The notes beneath the pieces are model-generated. The model was not told the DNA's origin. It was given only the letters and a program-made list of their open reading frames with translations, and did not search any database. Of a stretch of DNA of 64,000 nt, positions 1 through 9,802 are shown one piece after another. Numbering within the stretch: position 1 is the first letter of the stretch; the number at the start of each line of letters is the position of its first letter. The position numbers were made by a program, and so were the translations under genes. The stretch is from Rhodoferax potami (lineage in GTDB: Bacteria; Pseudomonadota; Gammaproteobacteria; Burkholderiales; Burkholderiaceae_C): positions 3,658,001 to 3,722,000 of the forward strand of contig NZ_JAVBIJ010000001.1 of the NCBI RefSeq assembly GCF_032193765.1. The letters run 5' to 3'.

Positions 1-577
1 CGTGCCGGGCAATGGCGCCGAGTGCTTCGCCGGCAATCGCATCCGTCACGTTGCCGGACAGCACCTTCTTGCTGACTTTCTCCAGCTCGTCGTAAATGCC
101 TTCGAGCGTGTCCGCTGAATATTCTGCATCCGCGTCAAACAGCTTGAGCAGGACTTCTTTGGCGTCTTCGATCAAGCCAGGGGCGCGTCGTGCACGCATG
201 CGCAGCAGCCGGAAGACCGGAACGTCTTCATCGTGGATGGAGAAAAGCACCCCTTTGCTTTTGAGGTCGTCGTTTACCAAATTCAAGATAAAGGCGGCGC
301 GGACGGTGCGGGGCTCATCGTCATCGGCAATCAAAAAGTCACTGCGGATATGCAGGTCACCGTTGTCTTCCGCATAGAAGCGGGCGGACTCTTCGATGTC
401 CTCGTCCATCGCGTCGTCCGGGATCGAAAGGCCGTAGTACTGTTTGACCCATCGCTTTTCTTCGAGCGTAGGGGATTCCAAATCGACCCAGATGGGGTGG
501 AACTTGGACAGCTCTTCCAGCGACTCGATTTCTTCTTGAAAGAGTCGCCCGTTGGCGAGCGTAAAGATATTGAGCAT
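1..577 (-). CDS. corA: Magnesium/cobalt transporter CorA, N-terminal part (cut by window edge)
   Basis: CorA forms a pentameric inner-membrane channel for Mg2+ (also Co2+/Ni2+). The 192 codons visible give the cytoplasmic N-terminal domain: it starts MLNIFTLANGRLFQEE, continues with a WVDLESPTLEEKRW segment and a DDDEPRTVRAAFILN segment, then a helical stretch rich in Glu and Lys that matches the long stalk helix. The two C-terminal membrane helices and the GMN signature lie beyond the left edge, so completeness cannot be judged. The start at 577 is the first ATG of this frame and is preceded by GGAGTGAGCC, a good ribosome binding site. It is transcribed away from the MFS gene at 773. Family assignment is confident from the N-terminal pattern, but the diagnostic motif is not visible. 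Confidence 0.85.
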   Translation of the reverse strand, partial: MLNIFTLANGRLFQEEIESLEELSKFHPIWVDLESPTLEEKRWVKQYYGLSIPDDAMDEDIEESARFYAEDNGDLHIRSDFLIADDDEPRTVRAAFILNLVNDDLKSKGVLFSIHDEDVPVFRLLRMRARRAPGLIEDAKEVLLKLFDADAEYSADTLEGIYDELEKVSKKVLSGNVTDAIAGEALGAIARH

Positions 578-616
578 GGCTCACTCCCAGGTGATGTTGG
601 CTGCAATCGGGTGTTG

Positions 617-659
617 GGTGCTTTCAACCCCGATGCAGTGGTGGGAGTTGAAAGCTACC
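617..659. repeat. Inverted repeat in the corA leader region
   Basis: GCTTTCAAC at 620-628 is perfectly complementary to GTTGAAAGC at 647-655, with an 18-base loop; the stem can be extended by GGT/ACC (617-619 with 657-659) across one bulged base. It lies 40-80 bases upstream of the corA start, so it would be in the corA mRNA leader if transcription starts further upstream. It does not resemble the known M-box or mgtA leaders. A protein-binding site or a leader hairpin are both possible. Confidence 0.4.
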
Positions 660-772
660 GACTAGGGTAGGTTTCCAAGGAGTGCTCTCCAGTAATTCAG
701 AAGCAGAAATTATCGCACCGCACAGACTGCTAGAGTAGGTGCCCATTCTGTTCTCCAGCAACTCTTTTTACG

Positions 773-1993
773 ATGCCCCTCTCCATGTCTCCCCGGCGCG
801 AACGCTGGCTGCTAATCACGCTGGCGGGCATCCAGTTCACCAACATCCTCGACTTCATGATCATGATGCCTCTCGGGCCGGCATTGACCAGCCTGTTTCG
901 CATCAGTGACGCCCAGTTCGGCCTGTTGGTCTCGGCCTATACGCTGGCGGGTGGCGCATCCGGCCTGCTAGCCTCGACCTACATTGACAAGTTTGATCGC
1001 AAGCGCTTGCTGTTGGTGTTGTACAGCTTGTTTGCGCTCTCCACCTTGGCTTGCGGCATTGCGCCCAGTTACGAGGCCTTGATGGTCGCACGGGTATTTG
1101 CCGGTCTTTTTGGCGGGGTGTTGTCCGCCTTGAGCCAAACCATTGTGGGTGATGTCATTCCTTTTGAGCGCCGTGGTCGTGCCATGGGTGTTGTGATGAC
1201 TTCCTTCTCGGTGTCTACGGTGGCCGGTGTTCCACTGGGGTTGTTTCTGGCTGCACAGTTTGGTTGGCACATGCCGTTTCTTTTGATCGCCGCCATCTGC
1301 GTTCTGTTTGCAGTGTTTGCTTTCTTGACCCTGCCCGCATTGAATAGCCACCTTCAGGGCCACGCTGATGCATCTGCTTGGGGCCGGATATCGGAGGTGT
1401 TGCAAGACCGGAACCACCTCAAGGCCTTCAGCTTTTCGGCCTTGCTGATGTTCTCCGGATTCACAGTCATTCCTTACATCACGATTTTTATGCAAACCAA
1501 TGTGGGTTTGCGCGCGGATCAGGTGCCTTACGTATACCTGTGCGGTGGCGTTGCGACCTTGATTACCGCGCGCTGGTTCGGTGGCTTGGCGGATAGTTGG
1601 GGCAAGTTCAATACCTTTCGCGCGATTGCCTTGGCATTTGTCTTGCCCCTAGTGGGCTTGACGCTTTTGGGTCGTGTGGGAATGGCCGGCGCTTTGCTGG
1701 TGTCCACCTTATTTTTTGTGTGCGGCAGCGGTCGCATGATTCCCGGCATGGCCATGGTGACTTCCGCCGCCAACCCGGCTTTACGGGGCACGTTCATGAC
1801 GCTGAACGCATCGGTGCAATCCGCCGCCATGGGCTTGGCCGCGTTGGTGGGGGGTTACATCATCAGCCGGGATGCGGCCGGCCTGGTGCAGAACTATTGG
1901 CTTTCCGCCTCAATTGGTGCGGTAGCCAGCGTTTTGGCGGTGTTTGTTGCAGGAAGACTGAACCTTCATCAGGGCCTGGCCAAGCCATCTTGA
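773..1993 (+). CDS. MFS transporter, DHA1-like drug or sugar efflux family
   Basis: This 406-residue protein has the size and hydrophobic pattern of a 12-helix major facilitator permease in the inner membrane. The N-terminal helix contains the segment GIQFTNILDFMIMMPLG, typical of the AraJ/DHA1 group. The loop between helices 2 and 3 carries DKFDRKRLL, the family motif A (G-x-x-x-D-R-x-G-R-R) in a diverged form; a second version (GLADSWGKF) follows in the second half. It probably exports a small molecule by proton antiport; the substrate cannot be read from the sequence. An alternative start lies four codons downstream at 785. It stands alone between corA (opposite strand) and hpf, with 164 bases before hpf. 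Confidence 0.85.
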   Translation: MPLSMSPRRERWLLITLAGIQFTNILDFMIMMPLGPALTSLFRISDAQFGLLVSAYTLAGGASGLLASTYIDKFDRKRLLLVLYSLFALSTLACGIAPSYEALMVARVFAGLFGGVLSALSQTIVGDVIPFERRGRAMGVVMTSFSVSTVAGVPLGLFLAAQFGWHMPFLLIAAICVLFAVFAFLTLPALNSHLQGHADASAWGRISEVLQDRNHLKAFSFSALLMFSGFTVIPYITIFMQTNVGLRADQVPYVYLCGGVATLITARWFGGLADSWGKFNTFRAIALAFVLPLVGLTLLGRVGMAGALLVSTLFFVCGSGRMIPGMAMVTSAANPALRGTFMTLNASVQSAAMGLAALVGGYIISRDAAGLVQNYWLSASIGAVASVLAVFVAGRLNLHQGLAKPS

Positions 1994-2157
1994 GCAAGTC
2001 CATTTTTGTTGCGGTGCATTACAAAAAGTTTTTGCATTTGGGCCGAAACGGGCGCATAGTGAGTTCAACGAGACCGCAATTTGGTGAACAAGTTTGAGTG
2101 CTGAATGCCCGAGTGGCAGGAAGCTTTTTCAACCCTGAGAGCAACTGGAGGTTATTT

Positions 2158-2487
2158 ATGAATTTGACGATCAGCGGTCACCACCTTGAAGTTACCCCGG
2201 CCCTGCGTAGTTATGTCACGACCAAGCTCGATCGCATCATGCGCCACTTCGATCAAGTGGTAGATGTCAAGGTTCTGCTCACCGTTGAAAAGCAAAAGGA
2301 AAAGGAACGACGGCAACGTGCCGAATGCAACATCCACGTCAAAGGCAGCGACATGTTTGCCGAGAGCGCGCATTCAGACCTGTATGCGGCGGTGGATGAT
2401 CTGGTCGACAAGCTGGACCGCCAAGTGGTTCGGCACAAAGACCGTTTGCAAAATCACCACCACGAGGCACCGAAACGCCTGATGTAG
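2158..2487 (+). CDS. hpf: Ribosome hibernation promoting factor, short form
   Basis: HPF binds the 30S subunit in stationary phase and drives formation of inactive 100S ribosome dimers. The 109-residue product is the short form: [20 protein letters not shown] begins the conserved beta-alpha-beta fold, followed by [19 protein letters not shown] and the [20 protein letters not shown] helix; the tail is His/Lys-rich. The ATG at 2158 is chosen over an in-frame start at 2098 because it has CTGGAGG eight bases upstream and matches the family N terminus. It leads a group with ptsN and hprK, separated from ptsN by a terminator. In many proteobacteria rpoN lies just upstream; here an MFS gene does. 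Confidence 0.95.
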   Translation: MNLTISGHHLEVTPALRSYVTTKLDRIMRHFDQVVDVKVLLTVEKQKEKERRQRAECNIHVKGSDMFAESAHSDLYAAVDDLVDKLDRQVVRHKDRLQNHHHEAPKRLM

Positions 2488-2511
2488 TGTTGCAATTGAG
2501 TCCACAACACT

Positions 2512-2540
2512 AAAACCGCCCTAGTACGGGCGGTTTTTTT
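2512..2540 (+). terminator. Rho-independent terminator after hpf
   Basis: AAACCGCCC (2513-2521) pairs perfectly with GGGCGGTTT (2528-2536) around a six-base loop, and the stem runs into seven T residues (2534-2540). It lies 25 bases after the hpf stop and only 24 bases before the ptsN start, so it should partly uncouple ptsN-hprK from hpf transcription. Confidence 0.85.
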
Positions 2541-2563
2541 ATGTGCATAATCCGCTCCTTACC

Positions 2564-3031
2564 ATGAACCGCCTCGCGTCCATCCTCCCTCCTTCGCAAG
2601 TACTTGCGCAAGTCGATGTCACCAGCAAAAAACGCGCATTTGAAGAGGCGGGTTTGCTGTTTGAAAACCTGCACGGCCTCAGCCGGGCGTTGGTAACGGA
2701 CAGCTTGTTTTCTCGTGAACGTTTGGGCTCTACAGGCTTGGGTCATGGTGTCGCCATTCCGCATGGCCGCATCAAAGGCCTCAAGTCACCGATGGCGGCT
2801 GTGTTTCAGCTGGCTCACCCGATCGGGTTTGATTCGCCGGATGATGTGCCCGTCAGCTTGTTGATTTTTTTGTTGGTGCCCGAAGCGGCTACACAAAAGC
2901 ACTTGGAAATCCTCTCCGAAATTGCGGAGTTGCTCAGTGATTCCGTGCTCCGCGAGCAAATCACCAGCTGCGCAGACGCGACCCAGTTGCATGGCTTGAT
3001 TGCCGGTTGGCAATCGGCGAGAGCTGCATAA
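2564..3031 (+). CDS. ptsN: PTS IIA-like nitrogen-regulatory protein (EIIA-Ntr)
   Basis: PtsN is the terminal phosphate acceptor of the nitrogen-related phosphotransferase system and acts by regulating other proteins (potassium transport and sigma-54 related functions in studied species). The 155-residue protein carries the EIIA type-2 fold with the phosphorylated histidine in GVAIPHGR (His-67). The ATG at 2564 is preferred to a GTG at 2543 because the MNRLASILPP start matches the family and the GTG lies right at the end of the terminator. hprK follows 27 bases downstream. The K+ transporter genes elsewhere in the window (kup, K+ channel) are plausible but unproven targets. Confidence 0.95.
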   Translation: MNRLASILPPSQVLAQVDVTSKKRAFEEAGLLFENLHGLSRALVTDSLFSRERLGSTGLGHGVAIPHGRIKGLKSPMAAVFQLAHPIGFDSPDDVPVSLLIFLLVPEAATQKHLEILSEIAELLSDSVLREQITSCADATQLHGLIAGWQSARAA

Positions 3032-3058
3032 CACCCCACTGCCGAGCCTGGTACTGCC

Positions 3059-4009
3059 GTGAAACCTACCGCCGTAAGCGCTGACGCCCTTTTTGAAGAA
3101 TTCCGGGGGCATTTGCGGTGGGAGTGGGTTGCTGGTTTGGGTGCCTCAGAGCGCCGCTTTGACGAGGTCGCTATCAAAGCTGCCAGGTCTGGTGCCGACT
3201 TGGTGGGTTACCTCAACTACATCCATCCTTATCGCGTGCAGATTCTGGGCGAGCGGGAGATCACCTACATCACCAATGCCACCCCCGAGGACTGCGCCCG
3301 CCGCATCTCACGCATCGTAACCTTGGAGCCGCCCGTATTGGTACTAGCCGACGGGCAAGTGGCCCCACAAGCGCTGCTCGCCATGTGTGAGCGCGCACAG
3401 ATTCCCATGTTCGCGACCAAAGAGTCGTCCGCTTTTGTGATCGATGTGCTGCGGGCGTATTTGTCCAAGCACTTTGCAGATCGCATGTCCATGCACGGTG
3501 TGTTTATGGATATTCTGGGCCTTGGGGTGTTGATCACCGGTGAATCCGGTCTGGGTAAAAGCGAATTGGGTCTGGAGCTGATCTCGCGCGGCAACGGTTT
3601 GGTGGCCGACGATGCAGTGGACCTTTTCCGCATCAACCAGACGACGATTGAAGGTCGCTGCCCGGAGCTTTTGCAGAATCTTTTGGAAGTCCGTGGCATC
3701 GGCTTGCTCGATATTCGCGGTATTTTCGGAGAAACAGCGGTTCGCCGGAAAATGCGACTCAAGTTGATTGTGCACCTGGTTCGCCGCGAAACCCTGGAGC
3801 GCGACTACGAGCGCATTCCCTACGAGCCCCTTACACAAGATGTGCTCGGGATTCCAGTCCGCAAAGTGGTGATCCAGGTGGTGGCAGGCCGCAACATCGC
3901 TGTATTGGTGGAGGCTGCAGTGCGTAACACGATTTTGCAGTTGCGCGGTATCGATACCTACCAGGAATTTGTGGAGCGCCATCGCAAAGCCATGGCGCAG
4001 GGCTACTAG
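3059..4009 (+). CDS. hprK: HPr kinase/phosphorylase
   Basis: This 316-residue bifunctional enzyme phosphorylates HPr on a serine using ATP and also reverses the reaction with phosphate. The N-terminal domain (about 1-130) is followed by the catalytic domain with [10 protein letters not shown] (145-154), the P-loop GESGLGKS (161-168), GLVADDAVD (180-188) and the HprK signature [16 protein letters not shown] (210-225). It starts with GTG at 3059. In betaproteobacteria HprK acts in regulatory rather than sugar-uptake PTS circuits. The stop overlaps the stop of the convergent fur gene by four bases, so the two transcripts must run into each other. Confidence 0.95.
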   Translation: MKPTAVSADALFEEFRGHLRWEWVAGLGASERRFDEVAIKAARSGADLVGYLNYIHPYRVQILGEREITYITNATPEDCARRISRIVTLEPPVLVLADGQVAPQALLAMCERAQIPMFATKESSAFVIDVLRAYLSKHFADRMSMHGVFMDILGLGVLITGESGLGKSELGLELISRGNGLVADDAVDLFRINQTTIEGRCPELLQNLLEVRGIGLLDIRGIFGETAVRRKMRLKLIVHLVRRETLERDYERIPYEPLTQDVLGIPVRKVVIQVVAGRNIAVLVEAAVRNTILQLRGIDTYQEFVERHRKAMAQGY

Positions 4010-4440
4010 TTCGTAGCGTTCCGGTGCGGGCAGTCGCCCTTGGTGCAGTGGGCGTAAAGGCTCAGTGCATGGTCTGCAATCGCAAAGCCTTTGGATTTGG
4101 CGACCGCTTGCTGGCGCTTTTCAATCTCCGCGTCGTAAAACTCCTCCACGCGTCCGCAGTCCAGGCACACCAAATGGTCGTGGTGCTGCCCTTCGTTGAG
4201 TTCATACACCGCTTTGCCGCTCTCAAAATGGCTGCGGCTGAGAATGCTGGCTTGTTCGAACTGCGTCAACACGCGGTACACGGTGGCCAGCCCCACATCG
4301 GAGCGCTCTTGCAGCAAGACCCGGAACACGTCTTCTGCGGTCATGTGGCGTTGAGTGCCGCGCTGGAAGACTTCCAGAATTTTCAGGCGGGGGACAGTGG
4401 CTTTCAGGCCGGTGTTTTTCAGTTCGTCAATATTGTTCAT
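4006..4440 (-). CDS. fur: Ferric uptake regulator Fur
   Basis: Fur represses iron-acquisition genes when loaded with Fe2+. The 144-residue protein shows the N-terminal winged helix ([18 protein letters not shown], and [19 protein letters not shown] as recognition region) and the metal-binding core [11 protein letters not shown] (86-96) with Cys-92 and Cys-95. A second cysteine pair (Cys-132, Cys-137) lies near the C terminus. The ATG at 4440 fits the usual [12 protein letters not shown] start; a 15-residue longer reading from 4485 is rejected. It faces away from bamE, an arrangement common in proteobacteria, with 83 bases between the two starts. Confidence 0.96.
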   Translation of the reverse strand: MNNIDELKNTGLKATVPRLKILEVFQRGTQRHMTAEDVFRVLLQERSDVGLATVYRVLTQFEQASILSRSHFESGKAVYELNEGQHHDHLVCLDCGRVEEFYDAEIEKRQQAVAKSKGFAIADHALSLYAHCTKGDCPHRNATN

Positions 4441-4523
4441 CAGCACATTCCTGGCGTGGTCATCGGACAGGCCAATTGGGGCCAACCGCTACAATGCCGC
4501 GATCATATCGTTCTTCAATTTTC

Positions 4524-5078
4524 ATGCCCCTTATATCCATCCGTAGTCTCCGGACTACCGCCGTTGTCTTGTCTTTGGCAACGCTGGGCGCATGCGGATC
4601 GGTCCGCTCTACCAGCGACAAAGCCTTGGGTGTGATGACACCCTACAAAATCGATATCGTGCAGGGCAATGTGGTGACCCGCGAGCAGTTGGCAGTGTTG
4701 CGCGTGGGCATGCCCCGCGCCATCGCGCAGGACGTGCTGGGTACTCCCTTGCTGACCAGTGTGTTCCATGCCGATCGTTGGGATTACGTGTTCACGCTCA
4801 AGCGCCAGGGCAGCGAGCCACAGGCCCGCAAGGTCACCGTGTTTTTTGCCAACGATGCGATCAGCCGTATTGAAGCGGACGAGTTGCCCAGTGAAACAGA
4901 ATTTGTGTCCACCCTGCGCTCGAAAGCGGTCGCGGGCCCGCTACCGCCTTTGACTGCGTCCGAGGATGCGTTGAAAAAGTTTCCCGCGCCCAAGCGGGGT
5001 GATGGTGCCGCCACTCCCTCTCCGTCTTCCAGCAACTCCGGTACTGCTTACCCGCCGCTGGAACCCAGCGGACTTTGA
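4524..5078 (+). CDS. bamE: Outer membrane assembly lipoprotein BamE (SmpA/OmlA)
   Basis: BamE is a small lipoprotein of the BAM complex that inserts beta-barrel proteins in the outer membrane. The 184-residue protein has a signal peptide ending in lipobox LGAC (Cys-24), then the family core: KIDIVQGNVVTREQL, LRVGMPRAIAQDVLGTPLL and the WDYVFTLKRQG strand. The C-terminal about 50 residues are Pro/Ser/Ala-rich and longer than in enteric BamE, as is usual in this bacterial group. The ATG at 4524 is chosen because it gives a correctly sized signal peptide; an upstream ATG at 4476 would add 16 residues before it. dapB follows after 25 bases. Confidence 0.95.
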   Translation: MPLISIRSLRTTAVVLSLATLGACGSVRSTSDKALGVMTPYKIDIVQGNVVTREQLAVLRVGMPRAIAQDVLGTPLLTSVFHADRWDYVFTLKRQGSEPQARKVTVFFANDAISRIEADELPSETEFVSTLRSKAVAGPLPPLTASEDALKKFPAPKRGDGAATPSPSSSNSGTAYPPLEPSGL

Positions 5079-5103
5079 TCTCCCTTTGAAGAATAGTTAG
5101 ACC

Positions 5104-5907
5104 ATGACCCATACCATTGCCATCGCAGGTGCCTCCGGCCGCATGGGCCAGATGTTGATTGAAGCTGTGCGCGCTGCAGACGACTGCACATTGACTGGCG
5201 CATTGGATATCGCGGGCAGTGCCGCATTGGGCTTGGACGCTGGCGCGTTTTCCGGCAAAGCGGCTGGCGTGTTGATCACATCCGATTTGCGTGAAGGCCT
5301 GAAAAACAGCAAGGCGCTGATTGACTTCACCCGGCCAGAAGGCACTCTGGCGCATTTGCAGGTGTGCCGCGAGCTGGGGGTTGCCGCCGTGATCGGTACC
5401 ACCGGGTTTACCGACGAGCAAAAGGCCGAAATCGCCGAGATCGCCAAGTCCATTCCCATCATGATGGCTCCCAACATGAGCGTCGGGGTCAATGTGACCT
5501 TGAAACTGTTGGAGATGGCTGCCAAAGCGCTTTCTACCGGTTATGACATCGAGATTGTGGAAGCCCACCACCGTCACAAAGTGGATGCTCCTTCCGGCAC
5601 CGCGCTCAAGATGGGCGAAGTCATCGCCGACGCCCTCGGTCGTGATTTGAAGGAATGCGCTGTGTACGAGCGCTATGGTGTAACCGGTGAGCGCGATCCC
5701 TCGAGCATCGGCTTCGCCACCATTCGGGGGGGCGATATCGTGGGTGACCATACGGTGCTATTTGCCGGCACCGGTGAGCGGATTGAGATCACCCACAAGT
5801 CCTCCAGCCGCGCTACCTACGCGCAAGGCAGCTTGCGCGCCGTGCGCTTTCTGGCGGGCCGCGCGCCCGGTTTGTATGACATGTTTGATGTACTCAATTT
5901 GAAATGA
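5104..5907 (+). CDS. dapB: 4-hydroxy-tetrahydrodipicolinate reductase
   Basis: DapB reduces hydroxy-tetrahydrodipicolinate with NAD(P)H in the lysine and meso-diaminopimelate pathway. The 267-residue protein has the N-terminal nucleotide-binding motif GASGRMG (9-15), the GTTGFT turn (108-113), and the catalytic and substrate-binding signature [15 protein letters not shown] (153-167). The domain order and length match the family. The stop codon overlaps the start of the exbB-like gene by four bases (ATGA), which implies translational coupling into the energy-transducing pair downstream. Confidence 0.97.
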   Translation: MTHTIAIAGASGRMGQMLIEAVRAADDCTLTGALDIAGSAALGLDAGAFSGKAAGVLITSDLREGLKNSKALIDFTRPEGTLAHLQVCRELGVAAVIGTTGFTDEQKAEIAEIAKSIPIMMAPNMSVGVNVTLKLLEMAAKALSTGYDIEIVEAHHRHKVDAPSGTALKMGEVIADALGRDLKECAVYERYGVTGERDPSSIGFATIRGGDIVGDHTVLFAGTGERIEITHKSSSRATYAQGSLRAVRFLAGRAPGLYDMFDVLNLK

Positions 5908-6554
5908 GTGCGTTGCACATCATCTTCCAGGGGGATGCGGTCCACACCAGTGTTGCACTGGTTTTGTTCAGCATGTCGGTGGTCGCATGGTTTGTGATTT
6001 TTTGGAAAGGCTGGCTTTTGCAGCGAGCCTCGCGCGATGTGTCCCGCAGCACCGCCGCCTTTTGGCAGTCACCGGATATGCAAGGCGCTTTGCTTGCCCT
6101 GCCTGCTTTTGACCGCGAGGGCTTGGTCCTTCCCCTCGTGCAGGCATCTCAAGTTCAACAGCCCGGTACCTTGGCGAGTGCCGGTGACCGTGGGCAGCAA
6201 CTCACCCGGGTGCTGCGCGATGCCTTGCATGGCGTGTTGCAGCGCCTCCAGGCCGGGCAGGTGCTGTTGGCCACGGTGGGCTCCACAGCGCCCTTCGTCG
6301 GGCTACTGGGCACGGTGTGGGGGATCTATCACGCGTTGGTCGGTATCACGGGAGGTGGCCAGGTCAGCATCGACAAAATTGCCGGGCCGGTCGGCGAAGC
6401 GCTGATCATGACGGCCGCGGGCTTGGCGGTGGCGATTCCTGCTGTGTTGGCCTACAACATTTTCGGCCGCCTGATCGGGCGTATCGAGGCCGATCTGGAA
6501 GGTTTTGCGCTGGATCTGCGTGAGTTATTGCTCACGCGTGGCAACGGGGCCTGA
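5904..6554 (+). CDS. exbB: MotA/TolQ/ExbB proton channel family protein
   Basis: ExbB and TolQ proteins form the proton channel that powers TonB- or Tol-dependent envelope processes. The 216-residue protein has an N-terminal membrane helix (about 13-35), a cytoplasmic loop, and two further helices containing the family pattern [20 protein letters not shown] and [22 protein letters not shown]. It starts inside the dapB stop (ATGA) and is followed two bases later by the exbD-like partner. No tonB, tolA or tolB gene lies nearby, so whether it serves TonB or Tol cannot be decided here. Location beside fur and dapB favours ExbB. Confidence 0.9.
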   Translation: MSALHIIFQGDAVHTSVALVLFSMSVVAWFVIFWKGWLLQRASRDVSRSTAAFWQSPDMQGALLALPAFDREGLVLPLVQASQVQQPGTLASAGDRGQQLTRVLRDALHGVLQRLQAGQVLLATVGSTAPFVGLLGTVWGIYHALVGITGGGQVSIDKIAGPVGEALIMTAAGLAVAIPAVLAYNIFGRLIGRIEADLEGFALDLRELLLTRGNGA

Positions 6555-6556
6555 CC

Positions 6557-6985
6557 ATGGCTTTTGGCCGTCTGGAGCGCTCCAATGCACCCCAACCCAT
6601 CAGCGACATCAATATGACGCCGCTGATCGACGTCATGTTGGTGCTGCTGGTGATTTTTATCATCACCGCACCTTTGATGGTGAGTGCTGTCAAGGTAAAT
6701 CTGCCGCAAGCCCAAGGAGGGCAAGCGCTCAATGCTCCTCAATTCATAGCGGTTTCCGTGGATCCTGCGGGGCAGGTATATGTGAACGAGCAGCCACTCG
6801 ACCAGCCTGCTGTCGGCAAAGCATTTGAAGAGGCCGCCAAACGCAACCCCCAAACAGAAGTCCAGTTGCGCGCCGACTCCACGGTGCCCTATGGGCAGGT
6901 GGTGGAGTTGATGGGTTTGGCCCAAAAAGCGGGTCTGAGCAAGATCGGATTCGTGGCCGAACCGCGGCCGACAGCAGCTCCCTGA
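6557..6985 (+). CDS. exbD: ExbD/TolR biopolymer transport protein
   Basis: This 142-residue partner of the preceding channel protein has a short cytoplasmic N terminus, one membrane helix with the essential aspartate in [19 protein letters not shown] (about 17-35), and a periplasmic domain. The family signature [12 protein letters not shown] is intact. The start lies two bases after the exbB stop. Together the two should convert proton-motive force into work on a TonB-like protein located elsewhere. The next gene, leuS, starts 73 bases downstream. Confidence 0.92.
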   Translation: MAFGRLERSNAPQPISDINMTPLIDVMLVLLVIFIITAPLMVSAVKVNLPQAQGGQALNAPQFIAVSVDPAGQVYVNEQPLDQPAVGKAFEEAAKRNPQTEVQLRADSTVPYGQVVELMGLAQKAGLSKIGFVAEPRPTAAP

Positions 6986-7058
6986 ACTATGGCGCAGTGC
7001 AGCGCCTAAAATCGCATCAAGCCTCTCTATTTGGCAGCGCCTTTGCTGCTCATTCCCC

Positions 7059-9797
7059 ATGCAAGACAAGTACCAGCACCTCGACGTAGAACAAGCCGCG
7101 CAAGCCCATTGGGCACAGCCTTTGTGGAATGGCGATACCGCCTACCGTGTGACCGAAAACGCCGTGGGCGTGGACGGCAAGCCCAAGAAGAAGTTCTATG
7201 CCTGCTCCATGCTGCCGTACCCCAGCGGCAAGCTGCACATGGGTCACGTGCGCAACTACACCATCAACGACATGCTGGCCCGCTACCTGCGCATGAACGG
7301 CCACAACGTGCTCATGCCCATGGGCTGGGACGCCTTCGGCCTGCCTGCCGAAAACGCGGCGCTCAAGAACAAAGTGCCCCCTGCCAAGTGGACCTACGAG
7401 AACATCGCCTACATGAAAGGCCAGATGCAGGCCATGGGCCTGGCCATCGACTGGAGCCGTGAAGTCGCCACCTGTGACCCGAGCTATTACAAATGGAACC
7501 AATGGCTGTTCCTGAAGATGCTGGAGAAGGGTATTGCCTACCGCAAGACCCAGGTCGTGAACTGGGACCCGGTGGACCAGACCGTGTTGGCCAACGAGCA
7601 GGTGATTGACGGCAAAGGCTGGCGCACCGGTGCGGTGGTGGAGAAGCGCGAGATCCCTGGCTATTACCTGAAGATCACAGACTACGCGCAAGAGCTGCTG
7701 GACCACGTGCAAATGGGCAACGACAAGGCCACGCTCACCGGCTGGCCCGACCGTGTGCGTCTGATGCAGGAAAACTGGATTGGTAAGTCGGAGGGCGTGC
7801 GTTTTGCCTTCACCCACGACATCCAGGATTCGACGGGCGCTTTGATCGGCGATGGGCGCATGTATGTGTTCACCACCCGTGCTGACACGATGATGGGCGT
7901 GACCTTCTGCGCGGTGGCGCCCGAGCACCCCCTCGCTGCGCATGCTGCAGCAACCAACCCCGCGCTGGCCGCCTTCATTGAAGAGTGCAAGACCGGTGGC
8001 ACTACAGAGGCCGAGCTGGCTACCCAAGAGAAAAAAGGCCTGAACACCGGCCTGTTTGTGACCCACCCGCTGACCGGCGCGGCCGTGCCTGTGTGGGTCG
8101 GCAACTATGTGTTGATGGGCTATGGCGATGGCGCCGTGATGGGCGTGCCCGCGCACGACGAACGCGACTTTGCCTTTGCCAAGAAATACGGCATCGAGAT
8201 CAAGCAGGTTGTCTCCGCAGAAGGCGAAACCTTCTCGCTGGAGTCTTGGGCTGATTGGTATGGCGACAAGCAGCGCGCCGTGACGGTGAACTCCGGCAAG
8301 TACGACGGCTTGGCTTACAAAGCAGCGGTCGATGCCGTGGCTGCAGACCTAGCTGCCCTAGGCCTCGGCGAGAAGAAAACCACCTGGCGCCTGCGCGACT
8401 GGGGCGTGAGTCGCCAGCGCTACTGGGGCACGCCGATTCCGATCATCCATTGCGAGGAGCACGGCGCCGTGCCGGTGCCTGAAAAAGACCTGCCCGTGGT
8501 GCTGCCGCAGGACTGCGTGCCCGATGGTTCCGGCAACCCGCTGCACAAGCATGAAGGCTTCCACGCCGGCGTGGTCTGCCCGGTGTGCGGCAAGCCTGCG
8601 CGCCGTGAGACCGACACCATGGACACCTTCGTGGACTCGTCCTGGTACTTCATGCGCTATTGCGATCCAAAGAATCCGGACGCGATGGTGGCCGGCGGGG
8701 CGGACTATTGGATGCCGATGGACCAATACATCGGAGGTATCGAACACGCCATCCTGCACTTGCTGTACGCCCGCTTCTGGACCAAGGTCATGCGCGACCT
8801 GGGTCTGGTGAAGGTGGACGAGCCCTTTACCAAGCTGCTGACCCAGGGCATGGTGCTCAACCACATTTACTCCCGTAAAACAGCCAAGGGTGGCAAAGAG
8901 TACTTCTGGCCCCACGATGTGGAGCATGTGCAGGACGCCGCTGGTAAGGTGGTGGGTGCCAAGCTCATCAACCCGGTGGACAGCGCCGACGGCCTGCTGC
9001 CGGTGGGCACCGCGATTGACTACGAGGGCGTGGGCACCATGTCCAAGTCCAAGAACAACGGTGTGGACCCGCAAGAGCTGATCGCCAAGTACGGCGCAGA
9101 CACCGCCCGCATCTACACCATGTTCACCTCACCCCCCGAGGCCACGCTGGAGTGGAACGACTCGGCGGTGGAGGGTAGCTACCGCTTCCTGCGCCGTGTC
9201 TGGAACTTTGGCTACAAACTGTCTGCTATGGATTCAGTAGCTGCTCGCGCAAGCGTAGCGGGCGCCAAGAGCCTGAATGATGTGGAATTCGGCAAGGAAG
9301 CCAAGGCCCTGCGACTGGAGATGCACACCGTACTCAAGCAGGTGGACTTTGACTACCAGCGCATGCAATACAACACGGTGGTGTCAGGCGCGATGAAGAT
9401 GATCAACGCGCTGGAAGGTTTCAAGGCCCTGGACAGCGCGGGTGCGCAAGTGGCCCTCATCGAAGGCTTCGGCATTCTGTTGCGTTGCCTGTACCCCGCT
9501 ACGCCACACTTGTCCCACGCCCTGTGGTCCGAGCTGGGCTATGCCTCCGCACTTGGTGATCTGCTGGACGCGCCTTGGCCCCAGGTGGATGCAGCGGCTC
9601 TAGTGCAGGACGAGATCGAGCTAGTCCTACAAATCAACGGCAAGTTGCGCGGCGCGGTGCGTGTACCGGCAGGCGCTGACAAGGCCGCCATCGAAGCGGC
9701 AGCGCTGGCCAGCGAGGTGTTTATCGCCCATGCAGCAGGTGCTGCGGCCAAGAAGGTTATCGTGGTGCCCGGTCGCCTGGTCAACATCGTCGTCTGA
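7059..9797 (+). CDS. leuS: Leucyl-tRNA synthetase
   Basis: LeuS charges tRNA-Leu. The 912-residue protein shows the class I HIGH-type motif HMGH (60-63) within [18 protein letters not shown], a large editing domain in the middle ([39 protein letters not shown]), the zinc-type segment [20 protein letters not shown], and the KMSKS-type loop [11 protein letters not shown] near residue 660. After the WNFGYK segment, at about residues 723-739, the coding sequence contains a copy of a dispersed genomic repeat ([13 protein letters not shown]), which appears to sit in a linker of the tRNA-binding domain. The ATG at 7059 is the first in a leader without strong ribosome-site alternatives. Confidence 0.97.
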   Translation: MQDKYQHLDVEQAAQAHWAQPLWNGDTAYRVTENAVGVDGKPKKKFYACSMLPYPSGKLHMGHVRNYTINDMLARYLRMNGHNVLMPMGWDAFGLPAENAALKNKVPPAKWTYENIAYMKGQMQAMGLAIDWSREVATCDPSYYKWNQWLFLKMLEKGIAYRKTQVVNWDPVDQTVLANEQVIDGKGWRTGAVVEKREIPGYYLKITDYAQELLDHVQMGNDKATLTGWPDRVRLMQENWIGKSEGVRFAFTHDIQDSTGALIGDGRMYVFTTRADTMMGVTFCAVAPEHPLAAHAAATNPALAAFIEECKTGGTTEAELATQEKKGLNTGLFVTHPLTGAAVPVWVGNYVLMGYGDGAVMGVPAHDERDFAFAKKYGIEIKQVVSAEGETFSLESWADWYGDKQRAVTVNSGKYDGLAYKAAVDAVAADLAALGLGEKKTTWRLRDWGVSRQRYWGTPIPIIHCEEHGAVPVPEKDLPVVLPQDCVPDGSGNPLHKHEGFHAGVVCPVCGKPARRETDTMDTFVDSSWYFMRYCDPKNPDAMVAGGADYWMPMDQYIGGIEHAILHLLYARFWTKVMRDLGLVKVDEPFTKLLTQGMVLNHIYSRKTAKGGKEYFWPHDVEHVQDAAGKVVGAKLINPVDSADGLLPVGTAIDYEGVGTMSKSKNNGVDPQELIAKYGADTARIYTMFTSPPEATLEWNDSAVEGSYRFLRRVWNFGYKLSAMDSVAARASVAGAKSLNDVEFGKEAKALRLEMHTVLKQVDFDYQRMQYNTVVSGAMKMINALEGFKALDSAGAQVALIEGFGILLRCLYPATPHLSHALWSELGYASALGDLLDAPWPQVDAAALVQDEIELVLQINGKLRGAVRVPAGADKAAIEAAALASEVFIAHAAGAAAKKVIVVPGRLVNIVV
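9225..9273 (+). repeat. Dispersed repeat, coding copy A (inside leuS)
   Basis: The copy begins GCTATGGATTCAGTAGC and continues TGCTCGCGCAAGCG, then GGCGCCAAGAGCC. It is translated in-frame as [10 protein letters not shown] within leuS. It aligns with copies at 20012, 31214 (minus), 44911 (minus), 54579 and 55677. The reading frame through the repeat is the same as in the copies inside the benE-like gene and srkA. Confidence 0.75.
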
Positions 9798-9802
9798 TCA
9801 CC

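Noticed and set aside
2114..2130. Possible sigma-54 promoter before hpf (TGGCAGGAAGCTTTTT).
   Set aside because: The GG at -24 is present but the -12 GC is lacking.
2543..2563. GTG start seven codons upstream in ptsN.
   Set aside because: It overlaps the end of the hpf terminator and the MNRL start at 2564 fits the family.
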